9,513 nucleotides of DNA, taken from positions 1 to 9,513 of the forward strand of contig JBBSQE010000125.1 of assembly GCA_038258095.1 (NCBI GenBank). Direction: 5' to 3'. The position numbers and the translations under genes are program-made. The DNA is from JBBSQE01 sp038258095. Its GTDB lineage: Bacteria > Actinomycetota > Thermoleophilia > Solirubrobacterales > 70-9. Shown here in pieces: positions 1 through 5,501 of this stretch. How positions within the stretch are numbered: the stretch's first letter is position 1; each line of letters begins with the position of its first letter. The notes beneath the pieces were generated by a model. The model worked only from the letters and a program-made list of their open reading frames with translations. It was not told the origin of the DNA and made no database searches.

Positions 1-1
1 A

Positions 2-763
2 GGCATTCAGCTGGTAGATGAGACGTAGCCCGGTCAGGGTCAGGAGGTCGTCGACATAGTCGACCATGTCGCATAACTGGGTGATAGAGCTTGCCATGCC
101 GCCGGTCGCGATGAAGGCGACGTCCTCTCCGAGCTCGCGCTGGATGCGGGAGGCGATGGCGTCGATCGCGCCGGCGAAGCCGTAGACCATGCCCGACTGC
201 AGGCTCGCCTGTGTGGTGCGGCCGATCACGCCGCTCGGTTCGGCGAGGTCGACGTTGGGCAGACGGGCCGCACGCGCGGTGAGCGCCTCCATCGAGATCT
301 GGATGCCCGGGCCGATGACACCGCCCAGGTAGGCGCCGTCGGCCGAGATCGCGTCGAAGGTGATCGCCGTCCCGAAATCGACGACGGCGCAGATGTCGCC
401 GACACGGTCGTAAGCCGCGACTGCGTTGACGAGGCGGTCGGCGCCGAGCTCGTACGGGTTGTCGAGCCGAACAGCCATGCCGGTGCGCACGCCGGGGCCG
501 ACCATCATGCAGGCGCCGGAGAGATGGCTCTCGGACATCTGCGAGTATTCGGGGTTGAGCCGCGGCACGACCGAGGCGGCGATGGATGCATCGATCGCGT
601 CCAACCCGATGCCGTGGAGGCCGAGCAGGTTCGAGAGCCGGACGGCGAGCTCATCGGCCGTGTCGGCGCCGTCGGTTGCGAACCGCCAGTGCTCGACGAG
701 GTCGTCGCCGTCGAAGGCACCGATGTGCGTCTGCGTGTTGCCGACGTCGATTGCGAGAAGCAT
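2..763 (-). CDS. coaX: Type III pantothenate kinase, 3' end cut by window edge
   Basis: Phosphorylates pantothenate with ATP, the first committed step of coenzyme A synthesis, in the cytosol. Reading the minus strand from ATG at 763 gives 254 residues with no stop before the window edge. Family motifs are in order: the N-terminal ATP loop IDVGNTQTHIG (residues 5-15), GADR (107-110) holding the presumed catalytic Asp109, DFGTAITFD (129-137) for phosphate and monovalent-cation binding, GGVIGPGI (147-154) and GGM (221-223). The last visible residues, GLRLIYQLNA, match the usual C-terminal ending, so only a few residues should be missing. Position 4 of the GTA-T-TF motif is Ile rather than the commoner Thr; other CoaX proteins vary there too. 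No Shine-Dalgarno is seen. A GATAAT box six bases before the ATG suggests a leaderless transcript. It is divergent from the GST-like gene at 795. coaX close to folate genes and ftsH is a recurrent actinobacterial arrangement. Confidence 0.95.
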   Translation of the reverse strand, partial: MLLAIDVGNTQTHIGAFDGDDLVEHWRFATDGADTADELAVRLSNLLGLHGIGLDAIDASIAASVVPRLNPEYSQMSESHLSGACMMVGPGVRTGMAVRLDNPYELGADRLVNAVAAYDRVGDICAVVDFGTAITFDAISADGAYLGGVIGPGIQISMEALTARAARLPNVDLAEPSGVIGRTTQASLQSGMVYGFAGAIDAIASRIQRELGEDVAFIATGGMASSITQLCDMVDYVDDLLTLTGLRLIYQLNA

Positions 764-769
764 GGGGCG

Positions 770-775
770 ATTATC
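770..775 (-). promoter_or_regulatory. Candidate -10 box of coaX (GATAAT, leaderless geometry)
   Basis: GATAAT on the minus strand matches TATAAT at five of six positions and ends six bases before the coaX ATG. That is the spacing expected if transcription starts at the start codon. I see no convincing -35 hexamer 16-18 bases further upstream. This is inference from motif and position only. Confidence 0.35.
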
Positions 776-783
776 CCCGGATA
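772..783. repeat. Palindrome TATCC-N2-GGATA between divergent coaX and GST genes
   Basis: A perfect 5+5 bp inverted repeat with a 2-bp spacer. It overlaps the candidate -10 boxes of both divergent genes (770-775 minus, 782-787 plus), and a second perfect palindrome, CTCCGGAG, follows at 788-795. A dyad covering two back-to-back promoters is a plausible operator, though short GC-rich palindromes also arise by chance. Confidence 0.35.
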
Positions 784-787
784 GGGT
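782..787 (+). promoter_or_regulatory. Candidate -10 box TAGGGT of the GST-like gene
   Basis: TAGGGT fits the actinobacterial TAnnnT -10 pattern and lies seven bases before the GTG at 795, consistent with a leaderless mRNA. The same GATAGGGTC string occurs again just upstream of the lipoprotein ATG (from 1546). No -35 element is evident. Confidence 0.3.
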
Positions 788-794
788 CTCCGGA

Positions 795-1550
795 GTGCCT
801 TCGATACGCCTCTACACAATTCCCGGCTCCCATCCGGGCACCACGGTGGCGCTCATGCTGGAGCGAAAGGGCCTCCCGTTCAAGCGGACCGACCTGATGC
901 CGGTCGTCTCGAAGGGCGTGCTCAAGGCCCTGCGGTTCGGCGATGTGACGGTGCCGGCGATGAAGATCGACGGCCGCCGGGTCCAGGGGTCGGTGGTGAT
1001 CGCCCGCGAGCTCGAGCGCATCCAACCCCTGCCACCGCTCTACCCGGCCGACCCGGAGGAGCGCTCCAGGGTCGAGGAGGCTGAGCGCTTCGGGGACGAG
1101 GAGCTTCAACATCCGATCCGCCAGATCCTCTGGTGGGCTTTGCGCCACGACAGCACGCCGTTGCGCAGCTACTCCGAGGGCGCGAAGCTCGGCGTGCCGA
1201 TCGGCCTCGCGGTGAGGACGGCGGCCCCGATCGTCGCCCTGTCCGCCCGCTTCAACGAGGCGACCGACGAGAACGTCCGCCGCGATGTCGAGGCCCTGCC
1301 AGGGCTCCTCGACCGGGTCGACTCCTACATCGCGGACGGCGTGATCGGAGGCGCCGAGCCGAATGCGGCTGACCTTCAGATCGCTCCGAGCCTCGCGCTC
1401 GCCATGACCATGCAGGACCTGCGAGGAGCGTTCGAGGGACGACCGTGTGCGGAACTCGTCGGGCGGCTGGTCCCCGACTTTCCGGGCGACTTCCCGCCCG
1501 TTCTCCCCCCGGAGTGGCTCGGCTCGGCAACGGCGCGTGGGGAACGATAG
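795..1550 (+). CDS. Glutathione S-transferase-fold protein
   Basis: Predicted soluble protein of 251 residues. The N-terminal part looks like the thioredoxin-like GST domain: beta strand IRLYTIPGSHPG (4-15), a helix with LERKGLPF, then TVPAMKIDG (52-60) with the cis-proline at Pro54, and QGSVVIARELE (64-74) where GSTs usually have the E/Q-S glutathione-contact pair. The rest is helical and includes PNAADLQIA (189-197), matching the N-capping box of the GST C-terminal domain. The GTG at 795 is chosen because the fold begins four residues later; the open frame reaches back to 426, but that part lies antisense to coaX. The residue activating the thiol is unclear: the first strand is followed by Pro-Gly-Ser-His, so Ser12 is only a candidate. 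Substrate is unknown, and actinobacteria often lack glutathione, so another thiol cofactor or a non-enzymatic role is possible. It is probably co-transcribed with the lipoprotein 13 bp downstream. Confidence 0.8.
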   Translation: MPSIRLYTIPGSHPGTTVALMLERKGLPFKRTDLMPVVSKGVLKALRFGDVTVPAMKIDGRRVQGSVVIARELERIQPLPPLYPADPEERSRVEEAERFGDEELQHPIRQILWWALRHDSTPLRSYSEGAKLGVPIGLAVRTAAPIVALSARFNEATDENVRRDVEALPGLLDRVDSYIADGVIGGAEPNAADLQIAPSLALAMTMQDLRGAFEGRPCAELVGRLVPDFPGDFPPVLPPEWLGSATARGER

Positions 1551-1563
1551 GGTCAGCTCCGGC

Positions 1564-2025
1564 ATGAAGCTCCGTCTCGTCCTTCCACTGATCGTCGCGC
1601 TGGCCTCCGGCCTCGCGCTCTCCCTGACCGCGTGCGGCGGGAGCAGCGGGGGCGGCGGGCCCTCGGTCGCCGAGTTCTGCTCCAGCTACCTCGTCGTCAG
1701 GGACAAGACCACCGCCCTGAGCAATGCGAGCAACGGGACCCTCGAGGAGCGCAAGAAGGCCCTCGGCGACTTCGCCGGTTCACTGTCCGACCTCGCCTCC
1801 AACTCGCCCGATGAGATTCACGACGACGTCAAGGAAACGGCCGACTGGGCCACCGGCGCCGAGGAGGCGGTGTCGGGCGCCGACTCGATTTCCGAATTCC
1901 AGAAGGTGGGCACGGCGTACGGCAAGGAGAACCCGCAGCCGCAGACCGCAAGCCAGAAGGCCGACGACTACGAGAGCAAGAACTGCGAGAACGGCGACTC
2001 GACGACGGCAACCACCTCGGGCTGA
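1564..2025 (+). CDS. Small secreted lipoprotein of unknown function
   Basis: A 153-residue protein. The N-terminus MKLRLVLPLIV... is a signal peptide ending in the lipobox L21-T-A-C24, so the mature protein should be lipidated on Cys24 and anchored to the outer face of the membrane. A Gly/Ser linker (25-34) follows, then an acidic, Ala-rich, probably helical region with two cysteines, Cys39 (EFCSSY) and Cys141 (KNCENG), that could form a disulfide bridging the whole mature domain. The tail after Cys141 is Ser/Thr-rich. I do not recognise the family; small actinobacterial lipoproteins of this build are common and mostly uncharacterised. The ATG at 1564 is the only start that gives a sensible signal peptide. 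It lies 13 bp behind the GST-like gene and probably shares its transcript, although a TAGGGT box at 1548-1553 could be its own -10. It converges with folK. Confidence 0.8.
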   Translation: MKLRLVLPLIVALASGLALSLTACGGSSGGGGPSVAEFCSSYLVVRDKTTALSNASNGTLEERKKALGDFAGSLSDLASNSPDEIHDDVKETADWATGAEEAVSGADSISEFQKVGTAYGKENPQPQTASQKADDYESKNCENGDSTTATTSG

Positions 2026-2079
2026 GCGCCGGCCCCGGAAGGGGCATGAACCCGCATGGACGGAGCGCGGGACCAACAT

Positions 2080-2127
2080 GGGAACGGTTGTCACTGCCCT
2101 CGGAAGAGAGGGAACGACAACCGTCCC
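2080..2127 (+). terminator. Hairpin A: inverted repeat ACGGTTGTC / GACAACCGT
   Basis: Arms at 2084-2092 and 2116-2124 pair perfectly over 9 bp. With one bulged A (2083), GGG at 2080-2082 can extend the stem onto CCC at 2125-2127. Inside is a second stem, CCCTC (2097-2101) with GAGGG (2108-2112), closing a 6-base loop. There is no T-tract, so it is not a textbook intrinsic terminator. Its place about 55 bp after the lipoprotein stop, in a convergent gap, fits a transcript-end structure. Its 3' arm is shared with hairpin B. Confidence 0.45.
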
Positions 2128-2152
2128 CCGGATATACCTGGGGTCGGTTGTC
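2085..2152. repeat. Three alternately oriented copies of CGGTTGTC
   Basis: The octamer occurs at 2085-2092 (+), 2116-2123 (reverse complement, GACAACCG) and 2145-2152 (+), with start-to-start steps of 31 and 29 bp, about three helical turns each. The head-to-head alternation resembles extragenic palindromic (REP/BIME-type) elements or an array of regulator sites. Whether copies exist elsewhere in the genome cannot be seen from here. Confidence 0.6.
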
Positions 2153-2153
2153 G
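2115..2153 (+). terminator. Hairpin B: CGACAACCG / CGGTTGTCG, alternative to hairpin A
   Basis: Arms at 2115-2123 and 2145-2153 pair over 9 bp. Inside, CCCC (2126-2129) pairs with GGGG (2140-2143) and GG (2130-2131) with CC (2137-2138), leaving an ATATA loop and small bulges (T2124/C2125, T2139, T2144). This is a nearly continuous 15-bp stem. Because it uses the same middle arm as hairpin A, the two structures exclude each other. On the minus strand it lies about 100 bp beyond the folK stop. No U-tract follows on either strand. Confidence 0.45.
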
Positions 2154-2211
2154 ATCGCCGGCCGTCGCTGAGACACGCAAGCGTTCCCAGGGCCGCTGCG
2201 AGCCGGAGGAC

Positions 2212-2235
2212 GACCTGAGGCTCGCCGAGGTCAGG
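2212..2235. terminator. Weak dyad beyond the folK stop
   Basis: CCTGA (2214-2218) with TCAGG (2231-2235), or alternatively GACCT (2212-2216) with AGGTC (2228-2232), can form a short stem about 20 bases past the folK stop codon on the minus strand. There is no T-tract. It may be part of the folK transcript end or chance in GC-rich DNA. Confidence 0.2.
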
Positions 2236-2254
2236 GAGCGCCACGCCCTCGTCG

Positions 2255-2761
2255 CTAGCCGAGCGCGACGCCCTCGATCCGCCGCACACGCTGGCCAGAA
2301 CCCAGGCCCTCGAGCGCTGCTGCCAGCGACGTGCCATCGGGGAGCGTGAGGCCGGGGTCCAGCTCGAGCAGTGGGGCGAGGACGAACCGGCGGCTCGCCA
2401 CCTCGCGGTGGGGAAGCTCCAGCCTCTCGGTCCTCAGCACGATGTCCCCGAGGAGCAGGAGGTCGACGTCGAGCGGGCGGGGGCCGTGCCTCGGCCCGCC
2501 GGCGGTGCGCCCCTCCTCGGCCTCGATCGCCTTGCAGGCGTCGAGCAGTGCCTCGGGCTCGAGCGCAGTCCGCACGCGCACGGCGGCGTTGAGGAAGTCG
2601 GCCTGGTCCGTGACCTCGCCCACCGGCTCCGTCTCATAGACGGAGGAGGCGGCGAGAACCTCGACGTCGCGGCCGGGCAGCGCCGCGACGGCGGCCCGGA
2701 GGTGGGCGGCCGGGTCCCCGACGTTTGACCCGAGGCCGAGGTAGCCGATCTGGCCGCTCAA
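2255..2761 (-). CDS. folK: 2-amino-4-hydroxy-6-hydroxymethyldihydropteridine pyrophosphokinase (HPPK)
   Basis: Transfers pyrophosphate from ATP to 6-hydroxymethyl-7,8-dihydropterin, making the substrate of FolP; cytosolic. The 168-residue product has the expected length and motifs: YLGLGSNVGD (7-16), SSVYETEPVG (39-48) with FLNAAV (56-61), the signature GPRHGPRPLDVDLLLLG (89-105) with the two Mg-binding aspartates Asp98 and Asp100, and LPHREVASRRFVLAPLLEL (116-134). The start is TTG at 2761: it places the family's first beta strand at residue 5, and no ATG or GTG fits better. It lies 7 bp after the folB stop. The only ribosome-binding-like sequence is GAGGAC inside the folB C-terminal codons, so translation may be coupled to folB. 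Last gene of the minus-strand folate run; it converges with the lipoprotein gene. Confidence 0.95.
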   Translation of the reverse strand: MSGQIGYLGLGSNVGDPAAHLRAAVAALPGRDVEVLAASSVYETEPVGEVTDQADFLNAAVRVRTALEPEALLDACKAIEAEEGRTAGGPRHGPRPLDVDLLLLGDIVLRTERLELPHREVASRRFVLAPLLELDPGLTLPDGTSLAAALEGLGSGQRVRRIEGVALG

Positions 2762-2768
2762 CGCCAGG

Positions 2769-3197
2769 TCAGTCCTCGTCGTCGTCCTCAGCGAGGTCCT
2801 CGGTGAGGTCCTCGCGGGTGTGTGTGACCTCGACCGCGACCTCCCCGATCGCGAGGGGGAGCGGCGGCTCGGGCTTCGCCGCCCGGACCCTGACCGCCTC
2901 GCAGCGGTAGCGCTCCATCAGCCGTTCGCCGACGACCTGGCTGAGGCGCTCAAGCGTCCTGTAGCTGCGCTCGGTGGCGGCGAGGGCGACGATGTCGCAG
3001 ACCTCTGCGTAATCGACGGTGTCCTCGATGCGGTCGGTGAGGACCGCGTCGCAATCGGGCACGTCGAAGGAGACGTCGAACTCGAGCCGCTGCCCGATCT
3101 CACGCTCGGCCTCGGTGACGCCGTGGTGGGTGTAGATCGAGAGCCCTCGCAGCTCGATCTCGACGCTCGATTCCGTATCGCTGCCATGGCCTTCCAA
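2769..3197 (-). CDS. folB: Dihydroneopterin aldolase
   Basis: Cleaves 7,8-dihydroneopterin to 6-hydroxymethyl-7,8-dihydropterin and glycolaldehyde, the step before FolK. The 142-residue product aligns by eye with known DHNAs: ELRGLSIYTHHGV (15-27), then Glu31 in TEAEREIGQ (28-36), matching the active-site Glu22 of the S. aureus enzyme; DTVDYAEV (59-66) with Tyr63; LERLSQVVGERL (82-93) with Glu83; and AAKPEPP (106-112) with the catalytic lysine Lys108. The core ends at AVEVTHTRE. A very acidic tail, DLTEDLAEDDDED, is appended, which most DHNAs lack. The start is TTG at 3197, the only in-frame start codon ahead of the fold; it adds about 12 residues. No Shine-Dalgarno is visible. A 34-bp tandem duplication ends three bases upstream of it. 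folP ends 107 bp upstream, so a separate promoter is possible. Confidence 0.93.
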   Translation of the reverse strand: MEGHGSDTESSVEIELRGLSIYTHHGVTEAEREIGQRLEFDVSFDVPDCDAVLTDRIEDTVDYAEVCDIVALAATERSYRTLERLSQVVGERLMERYRCEAVRVRAAKPEPPLPLAIGEVAVEVTHTREDLTEDLAEDDDED

Positions 3198-3200
3198 GGT

Positions 3201-3268
3201 GGATGCGAGCCTACGGCACCAAGCGTCTAGATCTGGATGCGAGCCTACGGCACCAAGCGTCTAGATCT
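3201..3268. repeat. Perfect tandem duplication of a 34-bp unit between folP and folB
   Basis: Two back-to-back identical copies, 3201-3234 and 3235-3268, each starting GGATGCGAGCC and ending CGTCTAGATCT. No third or partial copy follows (next bases GATTCTCC). The unit contains the overlapping palindromes TCTAGA and AGATCT. On the minus (folB) strand each copy carries TAGGCT, a possible TAnnnT -10 box; the proximal one ends ten bases before the folB TTG. The period (34) is not a multiple of three and the block is outside coding sequence, so it is not a protein repeat. It could be a recent slippage duplication or a doubled regulatory site. Confidence 0.9.
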
Positions 3269-3304
3269 GATTCTCCGCGCAGATGCCGTGGGCGAAGCCA
3301 TTGT

Positions 3305-4090
3305 TCAGAGGATCGCGTCGGCCACCCGCAGCGCCTGCGCCATCTCCCCCACGTCGTGGACCCGCAGGACCGACGCTCCGTTGCGGTACGCCATCACCGA
3401 GCTGGCGATCGTCCCGCCCAGACGCTCGGAGACGGAGGAACCGTCGATCGTCGCGATGAAGCTCTTGCGGGAGGTGCCGACCACGAGTGGGCGGCCGAGT
3501 TCGGCCAACTCGCCGAGCCTTCGCAGTAGCTCGACGTTGTGCTCGAGCGTCTTTCCGAAACCGATCCCCGGATCGAGCCAGATCTTCTCCTCGGGGACGC
3601 CCTCGGCGACCGCCAGCTCGAGGCGCTCGGCGAGGAAGGCCTTCACCTCGGAGACGACCTCGTCGTAGTGGGGTGACACCTGCATCGTGCGCGGGTCGCC
3701 CTGCATGTGCATGAGGATGAGTCCCGCGCGGCGGTCCGCGCAGAGGCCGGCGATGCCGAGGCCGCGGCCTAGGGCGGTCACGTCGTTGACGATTGTGGCG
3801 CCGGCGTCGAGCGCGGCCTCCGCGACCGACAGCTTCGAGGTGTCGACCGAGATCGCTGCGCCGTCGGCCGCCAGAGCCTCGATGACGCCGACCACGCGGC
3901 GGCGCTCCTCGGCCTCCCCCACCTCGGCGGCCCCCGGTCGGGTCGACTCACCTCCGACATCGAGCCAATCCGCGCCATCGGCGATCAGCCGCCGGCCCCG
4001 CTCGATCGCCCGCTCGGGATCCAGATACAGGCCGCCATCGGAAAACGAGTCCGGCGTGACGTTGAGCACGCCCATCAGGGTCGCGCTCAT
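3305..4090 (-). CDS. folP: Dihydropteroate synthase
   Basis: Condenses 6-hydroxymethyl-7,8-dihydropterin pyrophosphate with p-aminobenzoate to dihydropteroate, the sulfonamide target. The 261-residue TIM-barrel protein has all family signatures: GVLNVTPDSFSDGG (7-20), DVGGESTRPGA (44-54), SVDTSK (81-86), NDVTA (102-106), LMHMQGDP (126-133), DPGIGFGKT (173-181) with the pterin-contact Asp173, GTSRKSFI (205-212) with Lys209, and LRVHDV (242-247). ATG at 4090 is chosen; Met6 is a possible alternative but would leave the first strand bare. The ATG overlaps the amine oxidase TGA as ATGA, so the two are probably translationally coupled. In related actinobacteria folE usually precedes folP; here the amine oxidase does. 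Confidence 0.97.
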   Translation of the reverse strand: MSATLMGVLNVTPDSFSDGGLYLDPERAIERGRRLIADGADWLDVGGESTRPGAAEVGEAEERRRVVGVIEALAADGAAISVDTSKLSVAEAALDAGATIVNDVTALGRGLGIAGLCADRRAGLILMHMQGDPRTMQVSPHYDEVVSEVKAFLAERLELAVAEGVPEEKIWLDPGIGFGKTLEHNVELLRRLGELAELGRPLVVGTSRKSFIATIDGSSVSERLGGTIASSVMAYRNGASVLRVHDVGEMAQALRVADAIL

Positions 4091-5451
4091 ACCTCGCTAC
4101 CCAATGCGGCGGCTGCCGCACGCTCGCCCGAGCGGATCGCTCCCTCCATGTACCCGTTCCAGATGGTCGCGGTCTCGGCCCCCGCCCAGTGGATCGGGCC
4201 AACCGGCTCGCGCAGTGCGATCCCGTTCTCCCGCCAGGCGCCGGGACCCATGAAGCCCCCGTAGCAGCCGCGGGACCAGGGGTCGGCCGCCCACGCCTTG
4301 TCGACGTAGCGGTCGGGATCGGCGGCGCGCGGTCCGAAGAAGCGCTCGAGGCAGGCGAGGACGAGAGCGCGCCGCTCCACCTGCGGCAGGTCGGCGGCGC
4401 GGCGTGCCGCACCCGCCTCGAGAAACGCCAGCATGACTCCCGGCGAGCCACCGGGCGGCGAGTTGTCGTAGGTGACGGAGACCGGCCCGTCCGCGCTCGT
4501 CGCCTGACCGGAGAGCCCTTCCGCGCGCCAGAATGGCTCTGGGTAGATGGCCATGCACTTGACGACGGACCCCTGGGCCATGCGCTGGGTGAGCCCGTCC
4601 CGGACCGCGGGTAGCGCGGGCTCGTAGACGATGCGCCCGGCCAGGAGAGGAGGCATCGCGACGATTGCGCGCCGCGCGCGGGCGCTCCCTCCGTCGAACT
4701 CCACCGTGACCCCACCGGCGTCGGGAACGGCGATGCGACGAACCGGTGAGGACAGGTGGACTGGGTCGTCCAGGCGCTCGGCCAGACCCAGGGCGATCAG
4801 CTGGGTGCCGCCGACGACACGGGAGTCCTGCGCGCCGCCTGCGGTGTCGAGCAGTGTGTTGAACGAGCCCGCCGAGCGGATGTAGAAGAGGACGTGGAGC
4901 AACGAGAGATCCTCCGGCTCCGCAGCCCACACCGCCCAGATCCCGAGCCGCAGGAGGTCACGGGCGGTCGGCGTGCGGACCGCCCGTCGCATCCATGTCG
5001 CGAATGTCTGCCCATCCCAGCGCTCGGCACGGTCTGCGTCCCACGGGCGCTCGGGGTCGATCGAGCGCGCCATCCGGTCCAATCGCGCCAGCGCAGCGCC
5101 CGTCTCCGCCAGGGCGAGGGGGCTGACCTTCGGGATCGTTCCCCTGTAGCTGCGCAGCCTGCCGCGGCGCTCGAACAGGCTCGCGCCGTCGTCGTAGCTC
5201 TTGTGGGTCTCGAGCCCGAGCTCGGCGATCAGCTCGAGGATCCTGGTCTGCTGGGGGCCGACCCACTGGCCGCCGATCTCGACGATCTCGCCGAAGCCGA
5301 TCTCCTCGTTCAGAACCCGGCCCCCGACGCGGTCGCGAGCTTCGAGAACGACCACTGACTGACCGGCCGCCTCGACGCGCGCAGCGGCGGCGAGACCGGC
5401 GAGACCAGCGCCGACGATCACCACATCGGCGTCGAGAGTGATCCTGGCCAT
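4087..5451 (-). CDS. Flavin-containing monoamine oxidase-like amine oxidase
   Basis: Predicted FAD enzyme oxidising a primary amine or polyamine to an aldehyde with H2O2 release. The 454 residues show the FAD dinucleotide fold VVIVGAGLAGLAAA (10-23), LEARDRVGGR (36-45), GGQWVGPQQ (60-68), the flavin-N5 lysine region GSVVKCMAIYPEPFWR (294-309) with Lys298, and HWAGAETATIWNGYMEGA (421-438) with SGERAA after it. SRGCYGGF (393-400) aligns with the SGGCY segment of human MAO B, so Cys396 is where MAO bonds FAD covalently, and Tyr397 and Tyr434 match its aromatic cage. ATG at 5451 is chosen because the fold starts nine residues later; the open frame goes back to 5529 but would overlap the divergent gene. 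No Shine-Dalgarno is seen. It has no signal peptide. Its stop overlaps the folP start (ATGA). Substrate cannot be told; putrescine oxidase or a tyramine/phenethylamine oxidase are candidates. Confidence 0.9.
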   Translation of the reverse strand: MARITLDADVVIVGAGLAGLAAAARVEAAGQSVVVLEARDRVGGRVLNEEIGFGEIVEIGGQWVGPQQTRILELIAELGLETHKSYDDGASLFERRGRLRSYRGTIPKVSPLALAETGAALARLDRMARSIDPERPWDADRAERWDGQTFATWMRRAVRTPTARDLLRLGIWAVWAAEPEDLSLLHVLFYIRSAGSFNTLLDTAGGAQDSRVVGGTQLIALGLAERLDDPVHLSSPVRRIAVPDAGGVTVEFDGGSARARRAIVAMPPLLAGRIVYEPALPAVRDGLTQRMAQGSVVKCMAIYPEPFWRAEGLSGQATSADGPVSVTYDNSPPGGSPGVMLAFLEAGAARRAADLPQVERRALVLACLERFFGPRAADPDRYVDKAWAADPWSRGCYGGFMGPGAWRENGIALREPVGPIHWAGAETATIWNGYMEGAIRSGERAAAAALGSEV

Positions 5452-5468
5452 CAGGCGGAGTCGTACAT
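5451..5468 (-). other. Possible 5-codon upstream ORF overlapping the amine oxidase start
   Basis: ATG at 5468 reads Met-Tyr-Asp-Ser-Ala-stop, and its TGA overlaps the amine oxidase ATG as TGATG. If the transcript begins upstream, terminating ribosomes could restart at the oxidase, which has no Shine-Dalgarno of its own. No ribosome-binding sequence precedes the mini-ORF either, so it may be chance. Confidence 0.2.
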
Positions 5469-5471
5469 GGG

Positions 5472-5481
5472 GGGTTAACCC
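5472..5481. repeat. Perfect palindrome GGGTTAACCC in the divergent oxidase/GGDEF gap
   Basis: A 10-bp perfect dyad in the 67-bp gap between the amine oxidase (start 5451, minus) and the GGDEF gene (start 5519, plus). TAGGGTC on the minus strand (5488-5482) adjoins it and could be a -10 box for the oxidase; the dyad would then cover the transcription start. An operator is plausible but unproven. Confidence 0.3.
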
Positions 5482-5501
5482 GACCCTAGCCGCTTGCCGA
5501 T

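Noticed and set aside
426..794. Upstream extension of the GST-like frame
   Set aside because: Lies antisense to coaX, is low-complexity Ser/Arg-rich, and the GST fold begins just after the GTG at 795.
771..1565. 264-codon open frame on the minus strand, antisense to the GST-like gene
   Set aside because: Arg/Gly/Leu-rich translation with no family motif, no plausible start signal, and fully opposite a gene with clear GST features. High GC makes long antisense frames common.
2080..2153. Hairpin array as a classical intrinsic terminator or a known riboswitch
   Set aside because: No T-tract on either strand, no downstream co-directional gene, and no recognised aptamer motif; kept only as an unassigned structured element.
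1780..2337. 185-codon minus-strand frame across the lipoprotein end, the hairpins and the folK end
   Set aside because: Crosses two real genes and the hairpin region, has basic low-complexity translation, and no start support.
2056..2349. 97-codon plus-strand frame after the lipoprotein
   Set aside because: Spans the hairpin array and runs antisense into folK; no domain or ribosome-binding site.
3201..3268. The 34-bp repeat as an attachment site or a CRISPR fragment
   Set aside because: The copies are directly adjacent with no spacer, there is no integrase or tRNA nearby, and no cas genes are in the window.
3203..3668. Two plus-strand frames starting MRAYGTKRLDL, one in each 34-bp repeat copy
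   Set aside because: The identical beginnings come only from the DNA duplication, and both run antisense into folP.
3948..4715. 255-codon minus-strand frame overlapping the oxidase-folP junction
   Set aside because: An out-of-frame shadow of two genes with complete motifs.
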